In this document: positions 54,486-63,900 of the stretch, piece by piece
Layout: every line of letters begins with the position of its first letter
How positions within the stretch are numbered: the stretch's first letter is position 1
Origin: Kerstersia gyiorum
GTDB taxonomy: Bacteria > Pseudomonadota > Gammaproteobacteria > Burkholderiales > Burkholderiaceae_B
NCBI RefSeq assembly: GCF_004216755.1
Contig: NZ_SGWZ01000005.1
Coordinates: 1 to 64,000, forward strand
Direction: 5' to 3'
Length of the DNA: 64,000 nucleotides
Made by a program: the position numbers and the translations under genes
The notes under the pieces: generated by a model
The model's database searches: none
What the model was told of the DNA's origin: nothing
The model's input: the letters and a program-made list of their open reading frames with translations, nothing else

Positions 54486-54911
54486 ATGGATAGGCAGAGC
54501 AGCCCCGCTACGCGTAAAACGCAGCCGCCCATCAAGGTGTATTGCCTACCCGAAGAGCGCGCCGAGATCGAAACCATGGCTCGCAATAGCGGCCACAGCG
54601 TGTCGACTTATCTGCGTTTGGTGGGTCAGGGCTATCGCGTCACTAGCATCATTGACTACCAGCAAGTACAAGAGCTCGCCAAGATCAACGGCGATCTGGG
54701 ACGCTTGGGCGGACTGTTAAAGCTATGGCTGACTGACGACGCCAAGCTGGCGCCGTACGATATGACCGCGATGAGTAAAGCCATCGTGGGCGTGTTGGAC
54801 GAGATCCGCGCCAACCAAGCCACTATTCGAACGGTGATGACCGCCATCGTCACGCCTTTAGCCGCTAAAAATTTAGCGGCTAAAAATCCTGCAGCGAGAG
54901 ACGGCAGATGA
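54486..54911 (+). CDS. TraJ-like relaxosome protein
   Basis: 141-aa IncP TraJ-type protein that binds the oriT inverted repeat and recruits the relaxase. Family features: PPIKVYCLPEERAEIETMA (ribbon-helix-helix-like start), STYLRLVGQGYRV, and the strongly conserved INGDLGRLGGLLKLWLTDD. Start ATG 54486. The 3' end contains a perfect 13-bp inverted repeat inside the coding region. The stop overlaps the relaxase start (ATGA). Confidence 0.9.
   Translation: MDRQSSPATRKTQPPIKVYCLPEERAEIETMARNSGHSVSTYLRLVGQGYRVTSIIDYQQVQELAKINGDLGRLGGLLKLWLTDDAKLAPYDMTAMSKAIVGVLDEIRANQATIRTVMTAIVTPLAAKNLAAKNPAARDGR
54857..54884. repeat. Inverted repeat TTTAGCCGCTAAA in traJ-like 3' end
   Basis: TTTAGCCGCTAAA (54857-54869), 2 nt, TTTAGCGGCTAAA (54872-54884): a perfect 28-bp palindrome. 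A third arm copy, TTTAGCGGCTAAA, lies at 56531-56543 after the relaxase gene, so the two ends of the relaxase gene are marked by the same motif. Confidence 0.85.
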
Positions 54912-56494
54912 TCATCAAACACGTCGCGATGCGCTCACCGCGCAAAAGTAGCTTTGGCGACTTGGCTCGCTATCTATCGAACCCGAAAGACACAAGCGAG
55001 CGCGTCGGCACCATACGCATCAGCCACTGCCACTCTGATGAACTGACTGATGCCACGTTGGAGATCATGGCAACCCAGGCCTGCAACACACGCGCCAGAG
55101 GCGATAAGACCTATCACCTGATCATTTCGTTTCGCGCCGGTGAATACCTGCCTGATGACGTATTGGCTGCTATCGAAGACCGCGTGTGTACGGGCCTGGG
55201 TTTTGCCGACCATCAACGTGTCAGTGTTGTTCACCACGACACAGACAACCTGCATATCCACTTGGCCATCAACAAAATTCATCCTTCACGTCTGACCATG
55301 CATGAGCCGTACTTGGCATATCGCATCATGGCAGACCTGTGCGAAGCCATCGAGCTGGACTACCAACTAGCGCCCGACCACCACCAAACGAGAAAACGTG
55401 GAGCAGCGAGTCGCGCAGAAGACATGGAGCGAGCTGCAGGTATCGAAAGCCTGCAAGGCTGGATCAAACGCGAATGTTTGCCACAACTGCAGCGTGCTGC
55501 TTCCTGGACAGCACTGCATGACGTCTTACACAGTCACGGCCTGAGGCTTTGTGAACGAGGCAATGGCTTCATCATTCAAAACAGCGATGGCTTAGCCGTC
55601 AAAGCCAGTTCTGTATCTCGCGATCTTTCAAAAGTGAAGCTAGTCACCCGCCTGGGCGCCTTTCAAACGCCCGTACAGCCGCCAGGAGGGGCAAACGCAG
55701 CCCGCACATACCAACGACAGCCCCTACCATCCAAAATCGACACGAGCGGCCTCTACGCCAGATACAAAGCTGAGCAGCAGCATCAAGCCTCGCTGCGCAC
55801 CGCCGCCTTGAGAGCCGCACGTGAACAACGCAACCGGGCGATCGACTTAGCAAAGACAAAAGCCCGCCTGAAACGGTCAGCAATCAAAATACTTGGAAGC
55901 GGGCGACTCACGAAAAAGCTGCTGTATGCGCAAACCCATCAAACGCTGCTCGCAGAGCTCGCCACGGCACAGGAGCGCTATCAACGGGAACGAGGCGCGA
56001 TTTCAGAGCTGCACCGACCGTGCGAGTGGCAGGAATGGCTGCAACAGCAAGCCAAGGCGGGAGACAAAGAGGCCTTGCTAGCACTGCGAGCCAACCTGGC
56101 TTGGCAGGCGCTCAACGGAAATATCGTTACGGGCAAAAAGCGATACAACGATATTTCCATCAAGCGGCCTGACCACGTGACCAAGAAAGGCACACTGATT
56201 TACCGAAAGGCAGACGCTACTATCCGCGATGACGGCGACAAGCTCCGCATCGCCACGGATGCCAACATGGAAGGTTTAATCGCAGCCCTGAAGATGGCCT
56301 CTCAACGATATGGCCAAACGCTAACGGTGGCAGGCAGCGAAACCTTCAAAGAAAACATCGCGCAAGCCGCCGCCGTGGCAAAACTGACTGTACGTTTTGA
56401 CGACCCAATATTGGAGCGACGCAGACTTGCTTTGCTGTCTAGTCAACACCAGAAAGATACATCGACAAACCGCGCACCGCACACTCGCCGATAA
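54908..56494 (+). CDS. MOBP family relaxase, RP4 TraI type
   Basis: 528-aa relaxase that nicks oriT and pilots the strand. All RP4 TraI catalytic positions match in number: nucleophile Tyr22 (RYLSNP), Ser74 (IISF), and metal-binding His116 and His118 in HHDTDNLHIHLAINKIHP. The C-terminal half has a coiled, charged region (residues about 290-370) and no helicase or primase domain, and is shorter than RP4 TraI (732 aa). Translationally coupled to the TraJ-like gene. Confidence 0.93.
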   Translation: MIIKHVAMRSPRKSSFGDLARYLSNPKDTSERVGTIRISHCHSDELTDATLEIMATQACNTRARGDKTYHLIISFRAGEYLPDDVLAAIEDRVCTGLGFADHQRVSVVHHDTDNLHIHLAINKIHPSRLTMHEPYLAYRIMADLCEAIELDYQLAPDHHQTRKRGAASRAEDMERAAGIESLQGWIKRECLPQLQRAASWTALHDVLHSHGLRLCERGNGFIIQNSDGLAVKASSVSRDLSKVKLVTRLGAFQTPVQPPGGANAARTYQRQPLPSKIDTSGLYARYKAEQQHQASLRTAALRAAREQRNRAIDLAKTKARLKRSAIKILGSGRLTKKLLYAQTHQTLLAELATAQERYQRERGAISELHRPCEWQEWLQQQAKAGDKEALLALRANLAWQALNGNIVTGKKRYNDISIKRPDHVTKKGTLIYRKADATIRDDGDKLRIATDANMEGLIAALKMASQRYGQTLTVAGSETFKENIAQAAAVAKLTVRFDDPILERRRLALLSSQHQKDTSTNRAPHTRR

Positions 56495-56530
56495 ACCCAA
56501 TCACCCGGTAAGACAAACGCATGCCAAAAT

Positions 56531-56543
56531 TTTAGCGGCTAAA
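56531..56543. repeat. Third copy of TTTAGCGGCTAAA
   Basis: Exact 13-bp copy of the arm found at 54872-54884, followed by a partial second copy (TTTTAGCG at 56545-56552). It lies in the gap after the relaxase gene and upstream of the 63-aa gene. Confidence 0.8.
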
Positions 56544-56571
56544 GTTTTAGCGCCGCGCTACGAGGACAACC

Positions 56572-56763
56572 ATGAGCTCTCCCTCCGACGACAACTTGCC
56601 CGAACCTTTCTTTATTACAGAAGAGATCGCCGAGCAAATGAAAGCGGCTGGCTATATATTCGAGCCACCAAGCCACGTGACGACGACCAATGCACGAGAA
56701 CTATTCGGACTGCGGCCAGGCGAAACCGTATCTGAAGCCCTGGCCCGCCAGCAGGTGTCGTAA
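56572..56763 (+). CDS. Small unknown protein
   Basis: 63 aa (MSSPSDDNLPEPFFITEEIA at the start), acidic, not recognised. AGGA lies 6 nt before the ATG, and it fits the gap between relaxase and Fic genes on the same strand. It could be an antitoxin-like partner of Fic or a mob accessory; nothing in the sequence decides this. Confidence 0.5.
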   Translation: MSSPSDDNLPEPFFITEEIAEQMKAAGYIFEPPSHVTTTNARELFGLRPGETVSEALARQQVS

Positions 56764-56852
56764 CGCAGCGGAACCGAGCCACCCGACGCAATAAACCCCG
56801 CGACGGTGTATCAGGGTTTGACGAAAACCTAAAACGCCGCCACAATAACCGC

Positions 56853-57974
56853 ATGAAATACGGTGAATATATTTGGCAATCGCCGCACTGGCCTGATTGG
56901 CGCTACGACCTGACCGCCCTGGCAGAACCCCTGGCGGCCGTCAGTCGTGCTCAAGGCCTGTTGCTTGGCCGCCTGACAGACGTGGGAATGGCACTGCGCG
57001 ACGAAGCCAGCTTAGCAGCCCTGACCGAAGACGTCGTGCAAACCAGCGCCATTGAAGGCGAAACGCTCAATGTCGCCTCGGTAAGGTCATCGGTAGCACG
57101 TCGTTTAGGCGTCGATATCGGTGCTTTGGCTCCCGCAGACCGTCATGTCGACGGCATCGTCGACATGATCCTGGACGCCACCAGCAAAGCGATGGCCCCC
57201 CTCACGACCGAGCGCCTATTCGGCTGGCACGCGGCGCTATTTCCTACTGGCTACTCTGGCATTAATGCGATCAAGGTCGGCCACTGGCGGGACGACAGCA
57301 ACGGTCCCATGCAAGTCGTCTCAGGCTCTATCGGACGGGAAAGGGTGCATTTTGAGGCACCGCCTGCCAACCGGCTAGCGGCAGAGATGGCACGCCTCCT
57401 AACCTGGCTAAATGACGCAGCCCCAAAAGAGCCCGCACTCGTTCGCGCTGGTTTAGGACACCTTTGGTTTGTCACATTGCATCCCTTCGACGACGGCAAC
57501 GGCCGTATTGCACGTGCTATTGGCGATCTGCTGCTTACCCGCGCCGACGGCAGCCCACAACGGTTTTACAGCTTATCAGCCCAGATCCAACGAGAGCGCA
57601 AAGCCTATTACGACATCCTTGAACGCACGCAAAAGAGTGGCATAGATGTAACGCAGTGGTTAGCGTGGTTTCTTGAGACCCTGCTAAAAGCCATCGAACA
57701 CGCCCATGGCGTCCTCGATCAAGTTTTCACCAAGGCGAAGTTCTGGCAGCACGCCGCAACCATTCCGATGAATGAGCGACAGATAAAGGTGCTGAATCGG
57801 CTACTGGATGGATTTGAAGGCAAGCTGACGACTAGCAAATGGGCAGCGCTAGCCAAATGCTCTCAAGACACGGCTTTACGTGACATCACAGAGTTGCTAC
57901 AGCGGAGTGTTCTACAAAAAACCAACGCAGGTGGCCGCAGCACAAGCTACCAAATCCGACAGCTCCATGATTAA
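56853..57974 (+). CDS. Fic family protein (putative AMPylase), class II
   Basis: 373-aa Fic protein with an N-terminal DUF4172-like region, the Fic active site HPFDDGNGRIAR near residue 210, and a C-terminal winged-helix-like domain. An inhibitory motif TSAIEGE near residue 65, ahead of the Fic core, places it in class II, where the Glu blocks ATP in cis. Targets are unknown. It lies between mobilization and restriction genes, as cargo of the element. Confidence 0.9.
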   Translation: MKYGEYIWQSPHWPDWRYDLTALAEPLAAVSRAQGLLLGRLTDVGMALRDEASLAALTEDVVQTSAIEGETLNVASVRSSVARRLGVDIGALAPADRHVDGIVDMILDATSKAMAPLTTERLFGWHAALFPTGYSGINAIKVGHWRDDSNGPMQVVSGSIGRERVHFEAPPANRLAAEMARLLTWLNDAAPKEPALVRAGLGHLWFVTLHPFDDGNGRIARAIGDLLLTRADGSPQRFYSLSAQIQRERKAYYDILERTQKSGIDVTQWLAWFLETLLKAIEHAHGVLDQVFTKAKFWQHAATIPMNERQIKVLNRLLDGFEGKLTTSKWAALAKCSQDTALRDITELLQRSVLQKTNAGGRSTSYQIRQLHD

Positions 57975-58054
57975 GCATAAACAAAAATCACTGAGAAACG
58001 TTTATGCTAACTACGATTCAGTAACATTAACTTTCATTAACTTGTAAGCCACGC

Positions 58055-59617
58055 ATGATCCAAGACATCAAAAAAACCTTATGGGCTGCTGCTGACAAGC
58101 TGCGCGCCAATATGGATGCCGCAGAATACAAACATTTGGTTCTGGGCCTTATCTTCGTCAAATACATCTCGGACTCGTTTGCTGCGCATCGCGCTGAGCT
58201 GACGAAACGATTTGCCGACGAAAACAATGACTATTTCCTTCCCGATGCTGACGCAGAATTAATTGCGGCCGAGTTGGAAGAGCGTGATTACTACACGGCA
58301 GACAACGTTTTCTGGGTACCCGAAGCAGCGCGTTGGGAATCCTTACGTGCCGCGGCAAAACAACCCGACATCGGCAAGCGTATCGACGATGCCCTAACAG
58401 CGATTGAGGCCGAGAACCCTAAGCTCAAAGGCATTTTGGACAAGCGCTACGGCCGCGCTCAACTGCCTGACGGTAAGCTGGGCGAACTGGTGGACTTAGT
58501 TTCCACCATCGGCTTTGGTGGCGATGCCAACACCGCCCGCGACATTCTGGGCCAGGTCTACGAATACTTCCTCGGCCAATTCGCCAGCGCCGAAGGCAAG
58601 AAAGGCGGTCAGTTCTATACGCCAGCCAGCATCGTCAAAACCCTCGTCGCCGTCCTGGCCCCGCATAAAGGCCAGGTCTACGACCCCTGCTGCGGCTCTG
58701 GCGGCATGTTCGTGCAATCCGAGAAATTCATCGAAGCCCATGGCGGCAAAATTGGCGACGTCTCCATCTACGGCCAGGAATCCAACCCCACCACCTGGCG
58801 ACTGGCGGCGATGAACCTGGCGATTCGCGGCATTGACTTCAACCTGGGCAAAGAGCCGGCAGATACCTTCACCCGCAATCAACACCCCGACCTGCGCGCC
58901 GACTTCATCCTCGCCAACCCGCCATTCAATATCAGCGACTGGTGGCACGGCAGCCTGGAGGGCGACGTTCGCTGGGAGTACGGCGACCCACCGCAAGGCA
59001 ACGCAAACTACGCGTGGTTGCAGCACATGCTGCACCACCTCAAACCCACCGGCCGCGCTGGCATTGTGCTGGCGAACGGCTCCATGAGCTCCAGCCAGAA
59101 CAACGAAGGCGTGATCCGCGCGGCGATGGTCGACGCGGATGTGGTGGAAGTCATGGTGGCCCTACCCGGTCAGTTGTTCTTCAACACGCAGATTCCCGCC
59201 TGCTTATGGTTCCTCGCCAAGCAGAAAAAGCGCAAAGGCGAAATTCTATTCATCGACGCCCGCAAACTGGGCAAGATGATTTCCCGCGTGCAAGCGGAAC
59301 TGGATGACGAGGCTATTAAGCGCATCGCAGAAACCGTTGCGGCTTGGCGAGGTGAAGTGGAAGACGGCGTAAGCATCACCGAATATCAAGATATCCCCGG
59401 CTTTTGCCGCAGCGTGACGCTTGCCGAAATTGCTGAACATGGGCATGTACTCACCCCGGGTCGCTATGTTGGTGCAGAAGAAATCGAAGATGATGATGAA
59501 GCCTTTGCCGAAAAGATGCAAAAGCTGACTGAAAAGCTGGGTGAGCAAATGGCGAAAGGTGCTGAGCTAGATGCGTTGATTCGGCAGAAACTGGGGGGGC
59601 TAGGGTATGAGTTCTGA
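58055..59617 (+). CDS. hsdM: Type I restriction-modification methyltransferase subunit
   Basis: 520-aa N6-adenine methyltransferase. SAM motif DPCCGSGGMFVQ near residue 210 and catalytic NPPF near 289 (ANPPFNISDWW), with an N-terminal HsdM helical domain (TLWAAADKLRANMDAAEYKH). Full length for the family. hsdS overlaps its last 11 nt. With HsdS it forms the modification enzyme. Confidence 0.96.
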   Translation: MIQDIKKTLWAAADKLRANMDAAEYKHLVLGLIFVKYISDSFAAHRAELTKRFADENNDYFLPDADAELIAAELEERDYYTADNVFWVPEAARWESLRAAAKQPDIGKRIDDALTAIEAENPKLKGILDKRYGRAQLPDGKLGELVDLVSTIGFGGDANTARDILGQVYEYFLGQFASAEGKKGGQFYTPASIVKTLVAVLAPHKGQVYDPCCGSGGMFVQSEKFIEAHGGKIGDVSIYGQESNPTTWRLAAMNLAIRGIDFNLGKEPADTFTRNQHPDLRADFILANPPFNISDWWHGSLEGDVRWEYGDPPQGNANYAWLQHMLHHLKPTGRAGIVLANGSMSSSQNNEGVIRAAMVDADVVEVMVALPGQLFFNTQIPACLWFLAKQKKRKGEILFIDARKLGKMISRVQAELDDEAIKRIAETVAAWRGEVEDGVSITEYQDIPGFCRSVTLAEIAEHGHVLTPGRYVGAEEIEDDDEAFAEKMQKLTEKLGEQMAKGAELDALIRQKLGGLGYEF

Positions 59618-60938
59618 ATGGTCTAAATCATATTTTCTGAATGATCTTTGTCTAAAAATTACAGATGGAGCACACCAAAGTCCTAAGTCAGTCCTAAAGG
59701 GAAAACCTATGGCGTCTGTAAAGGACATGACCTCATCCGGTATCGACTTATCAAATGCCAGACGTATATCACCAAAAGACTTTGAGAGTCTCGTAGCTCA
59801 AGGCTGTCAACCACAAATAGGTGACGTACTAATCGCCAAAGACGGAAACTCTGCATTAGACACAGTTTGCTGTTTGAATGAGCCCTTAGATGCGGTGTTA
59901 CTTTCATCCGTAGCTATACTTCGTCCTAATCCAGAACTTTTATACCCGCTATTCCTCAAGTATTACCTGTCATCACAGGACGTAATTTCATACTTAAAAA
60001 GCAACTTCATTTCCGGAGCAGCAATTCCACGCGTTGTCTTACGGGATTTTAAAAAAGCCAGAATAAATCTTCCCAGCTTAGCGTCGCAAAAAGCAATAGC
60101 TAAAACCCTCAAAACTCTCGACGACCGCATCACCCTCCTACGCGAAACCAACAAAACCCTTGAATCCATCGCCCAAGCGTTCTTCAAGTCTTGGTTCGTG
60201 GATTTCAACCCCGTGCGTGCCAAGATGGAAGGCCGTCAGCCGGAAGGCATGGACGAAGCCACCGCTGCGCTGTTTCCGGATTCGTTTGAAGAATCGGAGT
60301 TGGGGTTGGTGCCGAAGGGGTGGACAACCACAACCATTCAAAACGTTTGTGAAATCATCACTAACGGGTCCACACCTAGCAGAGCCAATAGTGAATACTG
60401 GGAAAATGGCGATATCCCCTGGATCAAAACGGGTGAATTAGCGGACGGATTTCTTATTTCATCTGGCGAAAAAATTACGGGGAAAGCATTATCTAAAACA
60501 TCCGTAAAACTGCTTCCCGAGAATTCTATTCTTATGGCGATATATGCGGCCCCCACTGTTGGCCGTCTTGGGGTTTTAACTCAACCGTCAACATTCAATC
60601 AGGCTTGCACTGGCCTGATTCCTAAAAATGATATCGGCACATGGTTCTTATTTTGGACACTTTTCTTCGGGCGAGAATGGTTTAACTCCCGCGCAAATGG
60701 AGCAGCGCAGCAGAATATTTCAAAGAAAATTGTCGAAGGTTACAAAATTGTTTTACCACCCAAACGCCATCTTTCTAAGTTCGACGATATTGCATCTCAG
60801 GTACATAAAAAAATCAGAGCCAATGCTGAAAATATAAGCATCCTCAGCAGGCTACGAGACACCCTCCTCCCACGCCTTATCTCCGGCCAACTCCGCCTTC
60901 CAGAAGTCCAAGAACAGACTGAGAACGCTTTGACATGA
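59607..60938 (+). CDS. hsdS: Type I restriction-modification specificity subunit
   Basis: 443-aa specificity subunit with two target-recognition domains (about residues 1-150 and 230-380), separated by a central helical conserved region (AIAKTLKTLDDRITLLRETN...) and ended by a second one (ENISILSRLRDTLLPRLISGQ). The first domain is AT-richer than the flanking genes, typical of exchangeable recognition modules. The ATG lies within hsdM, with a G-rich ribosome site; the stop overlaps hsdR (ATGA). Confidence 0.94.
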   Translation: MSSEWSKSYFLNDLCLKITDGAHQSPKSVLKGKPMASVKDMTSSGIDLSNARRISPKDFESLVAQGCQPQIGDVLIAKDGNSALDTVCCLNEPLDAVLLSSVAILRPNPELLYPLFLKYYLSSQDVISYLKSNFISGAAIPRVVLRDFKKARINLPSLASQKAIAKTLKTLDDRITLLRETNKTLESIAQAFFKSWFVDFNPVRAKMEGRQPEGMDEATAALFPDSFEESELGLVPKGWTTTTIQNVCEIITNGSTPSRANSEYWENGDIPWIKTGELADGFLISSGEKITGKALSKTSVKLLPENSILMAIYAAPTVGRLGVLTQPSTFNQACTGLIPKNDIGTWFLFWTLFFGREWFNSRANGAAQQNISKKIVEGYKIVLPPKRHLSKFDDIASQVHKKIRANAENISILSRLRDTLLPRLISGQLRLPEVQEQTENALT

Positions 60939-63900
60939 CTGAAGACCAACTCGAACAGGAAGCGTTAGGCTGGCTGGCAAAAACAGGCTATACGCTGCGG
61001 AGCGGCCCAGACATTGCGCACGACGGCGCTGATCCGCAACGCAGTGGCTATACCCAAGTCATCTTGTCTGCGCGACTACAGGCAGCGATGACTAAGCTGA
61101 ACCCAGGTATCCCAGCAGCGGCGCTGGATGATGCGATTCAGCAAGTCGAACACCTAGACACCCCTGTTCAGTTGGTCGCGAATCGCGCCTTTCATAAGTT
61201 GCTCGTCAACGGCGTGCCGGTGCAATATCAAAAGGATGGCGAAACAAGAGGCGATTTGGTGCGCTTGGTCGATTGGAGCAATCCGCAGAACAACGAGTTC
61301 TGGGCTGTCAGCCAATTCACCATCAAAGGCCCGCACCATACCCGCCGACCCGACATCGTGCTGTTCGTCAATGGTTTGCCTCTGGTGTTGATGGAGCTGA
61401 AAAATTCCGTTAACGAAAACGCCGACATCTGGAAAGCCTACGACCAGATTCAAACCTATAAAGCCCAAGTCCCGGACATCTTCGACTACAACGAGATTTT
61501 GGTGATTTCTGACGGCAGCGAGGCCCGTTTTGGATCGTTGTCGGCAAATTCCGAACGTTTCATGCAGTGGCGCACGATTGATGGCGTGACGCTAGACCCT
61601 TTAGGTCAGTTCAACGAACTGGAAACCCTGATACGTGGCCTGCTTGCACCGCACTACCTGTTGGACTACCTGCGCTACTTCGTTTTGTTTGAAGACGACG
61701 GCAAGCTCATCAAGAAAATTGCGGGCTATCACCAGTTTCATGCCGTGCGCTTCGCTATTGAAGAAGTCGTGCGTGCCTCACGTCCAGATGCGCAACACGA
61801 AAAGCGTGGCAAAGGCGGCGTGGTGTGGCACACGCAGGGCAGCGGTAAAAGTATCACCATGACCTGCTTTGCGGCACGAGTGATGCAAGAACCCGCCTTG
61901 CAAAACCCGACCATCGTGGTGATTACCGATCGTAATGACTTGGATGGACAGTTGTTCGGCGTGTTCAGTCTGTCGCAAGATCTGCTGCGAGAACAGCCTG
62001 TCCAGGCCACGACGCGTCAGCAATTGCGCGCCTTGCTAAGCAATCGCCCATCTGGCGGTATCGTGTTTGCCACGATTCAGAAATTCATGCCGGGTGAAGA
62101 TGAAGATATTTTTCCCGAGCTCTCAGATCGCAGCAATATTGTGGTGATTGCAGACGAGGCACACCGGACCCAGTACGGTTTCGAAGCCAAGCTAAAGACG
62201 CGAAAGCGCAACGCCGACAGACCGAGCGCGTATCACCTGACACCGGATGGCGTCCCTAGCTCGGCCCTCGCCGTTGAGTTCTCCGGTGCAGAGTACCAAA
62301 CCAAGTATCAGGCGGGTTACGCACAACACCTGCGCGACGCCTTACCCAACGCAACGTTTGTGGCCTTTACCGGTACGCCAGTCAGCAGCACCGACCGCGA
62401 TACGCGATCAGTGTTTGGCGACTATATCCATATCTATGACATGCAGCAGGCCAAGGAAGACGGTGCTACGGTCGCCATTCTTTATGAGTCACGCCTGGCG
62501 AAACTCAAACTCAGAGAAGCCGATCTGGAGGCTATTGACGAGGAAGTCGACGAGCTTGCTGAGGACGAAGAGGAAAATACACAGGCACGGCTAAAGTCAA
62601 AATGGGCTGCACTGGAAAAGGTAGTCGGTGCCGAGCCTCGCATTGCCAGTGTTGCGGCCGACTTAGTGGACCACTTTGAAGAACGCAACAAAGCGCAAGA
62701 CGGCAAGGCGATGGTCGTCGGGATGAGTCGCGATATTTGCGTACACTTGTACAACGAAATCGTGAAGCTGCGTCCAGACTGGCACGATGACGACCCGGAA
62801 AAAGGTGCTATTAAAGTCATCATGACGGGTAGCGCTAGTGACAAGGCCTTGCTGCAACCTCACATCTACAGCAGTCAGGTTAAAAAACGGCTGGAGAAGC
62901 GCTTTAAAGACCCTGCAGACCCATTAAAAATGGTCATTGTGCGGGACATGTGGCTGACGGGTTTTGATGCGCCTTGCGTGCATACGATGTACATCGACAA
63001 GCCGATGAAGGGCCATAACCTGATGCAGGCCATCGCCCGCGTAAACCGTGTATTCCGCGACAAACAAGGCGGCCTCGTTGTGGACTACATCGGTATCGGC
63101 AACGAACTCAAAGCCGCGATGAAGGAATACACCGCCAGCAATGGCCGTGGCAAACCGACTGTCGATGCACATGAAGCCTTGGCCGTTATGCTAGAGAAAC
63201 TCGATGTGCTGCGCGCCATGTTGCACGGATATGACTACTCAGGCTTCAAAACCGGTGGTCACAAAACGCTGGCCGGTGCAGCGAACCACATCCTCTCCCT
63301 ACGCCCTCCTTCGGGTCAAAAAGACGGCAAACTCGACTGTAAAAAACGCTTTGCCGATGCCGCCCTGGCCCTGAGCAAAGCGTTTTCACTGTGCTGCACA
63401 CTGGATGAAGCCAAGGCATTACGCGATGAGGTTGCCTTCATGCAGGCGGTGAAAGTCATCCTCACCAAGCGAGACATCAGCACTCAGAAGAAAACAGACG
63501 AGCAACGCGAAGTCGCCATCCGGCAGATCATTAGCCAGGCAGTCGTCAGTGAGCACGTCGTCGACATCTTTGATGCAGTCGGGTTAGAGAAGCCCAACAT
63601 TGGTTTGCTGGATGACGAGTTTCTGGCACAGGTCCGCAACCTACCCGAGCGCAACCTCGCCGTGGAACTGCTAGAGCGATTACTGGAAGGCGAGATCAAA
63701 AGCAAATTCGCCAGCAACATCGTGCAGCAAAAGAAGTTTTCCGAGCTACTCAGCGGTGTGATCACGCGCTACCAGAATCGCAGCATTGAAACGGCTCAGG
63801 TGATGGAAGAGCTGGTGGAAATGGCCAAAAAATTCAGGGAAGCCGCTGGCCGTGGAGAAGAGCTAGGCCTGAGTGAAGACGAAATCCGCTTCTACGATGC

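Noticed and set aside
56397..56735. 112-codon frame across the relaxase end
   Set aside because: Overlaps the relaxase and the better 63-aa gene in other frames; Arg-rich shadow.
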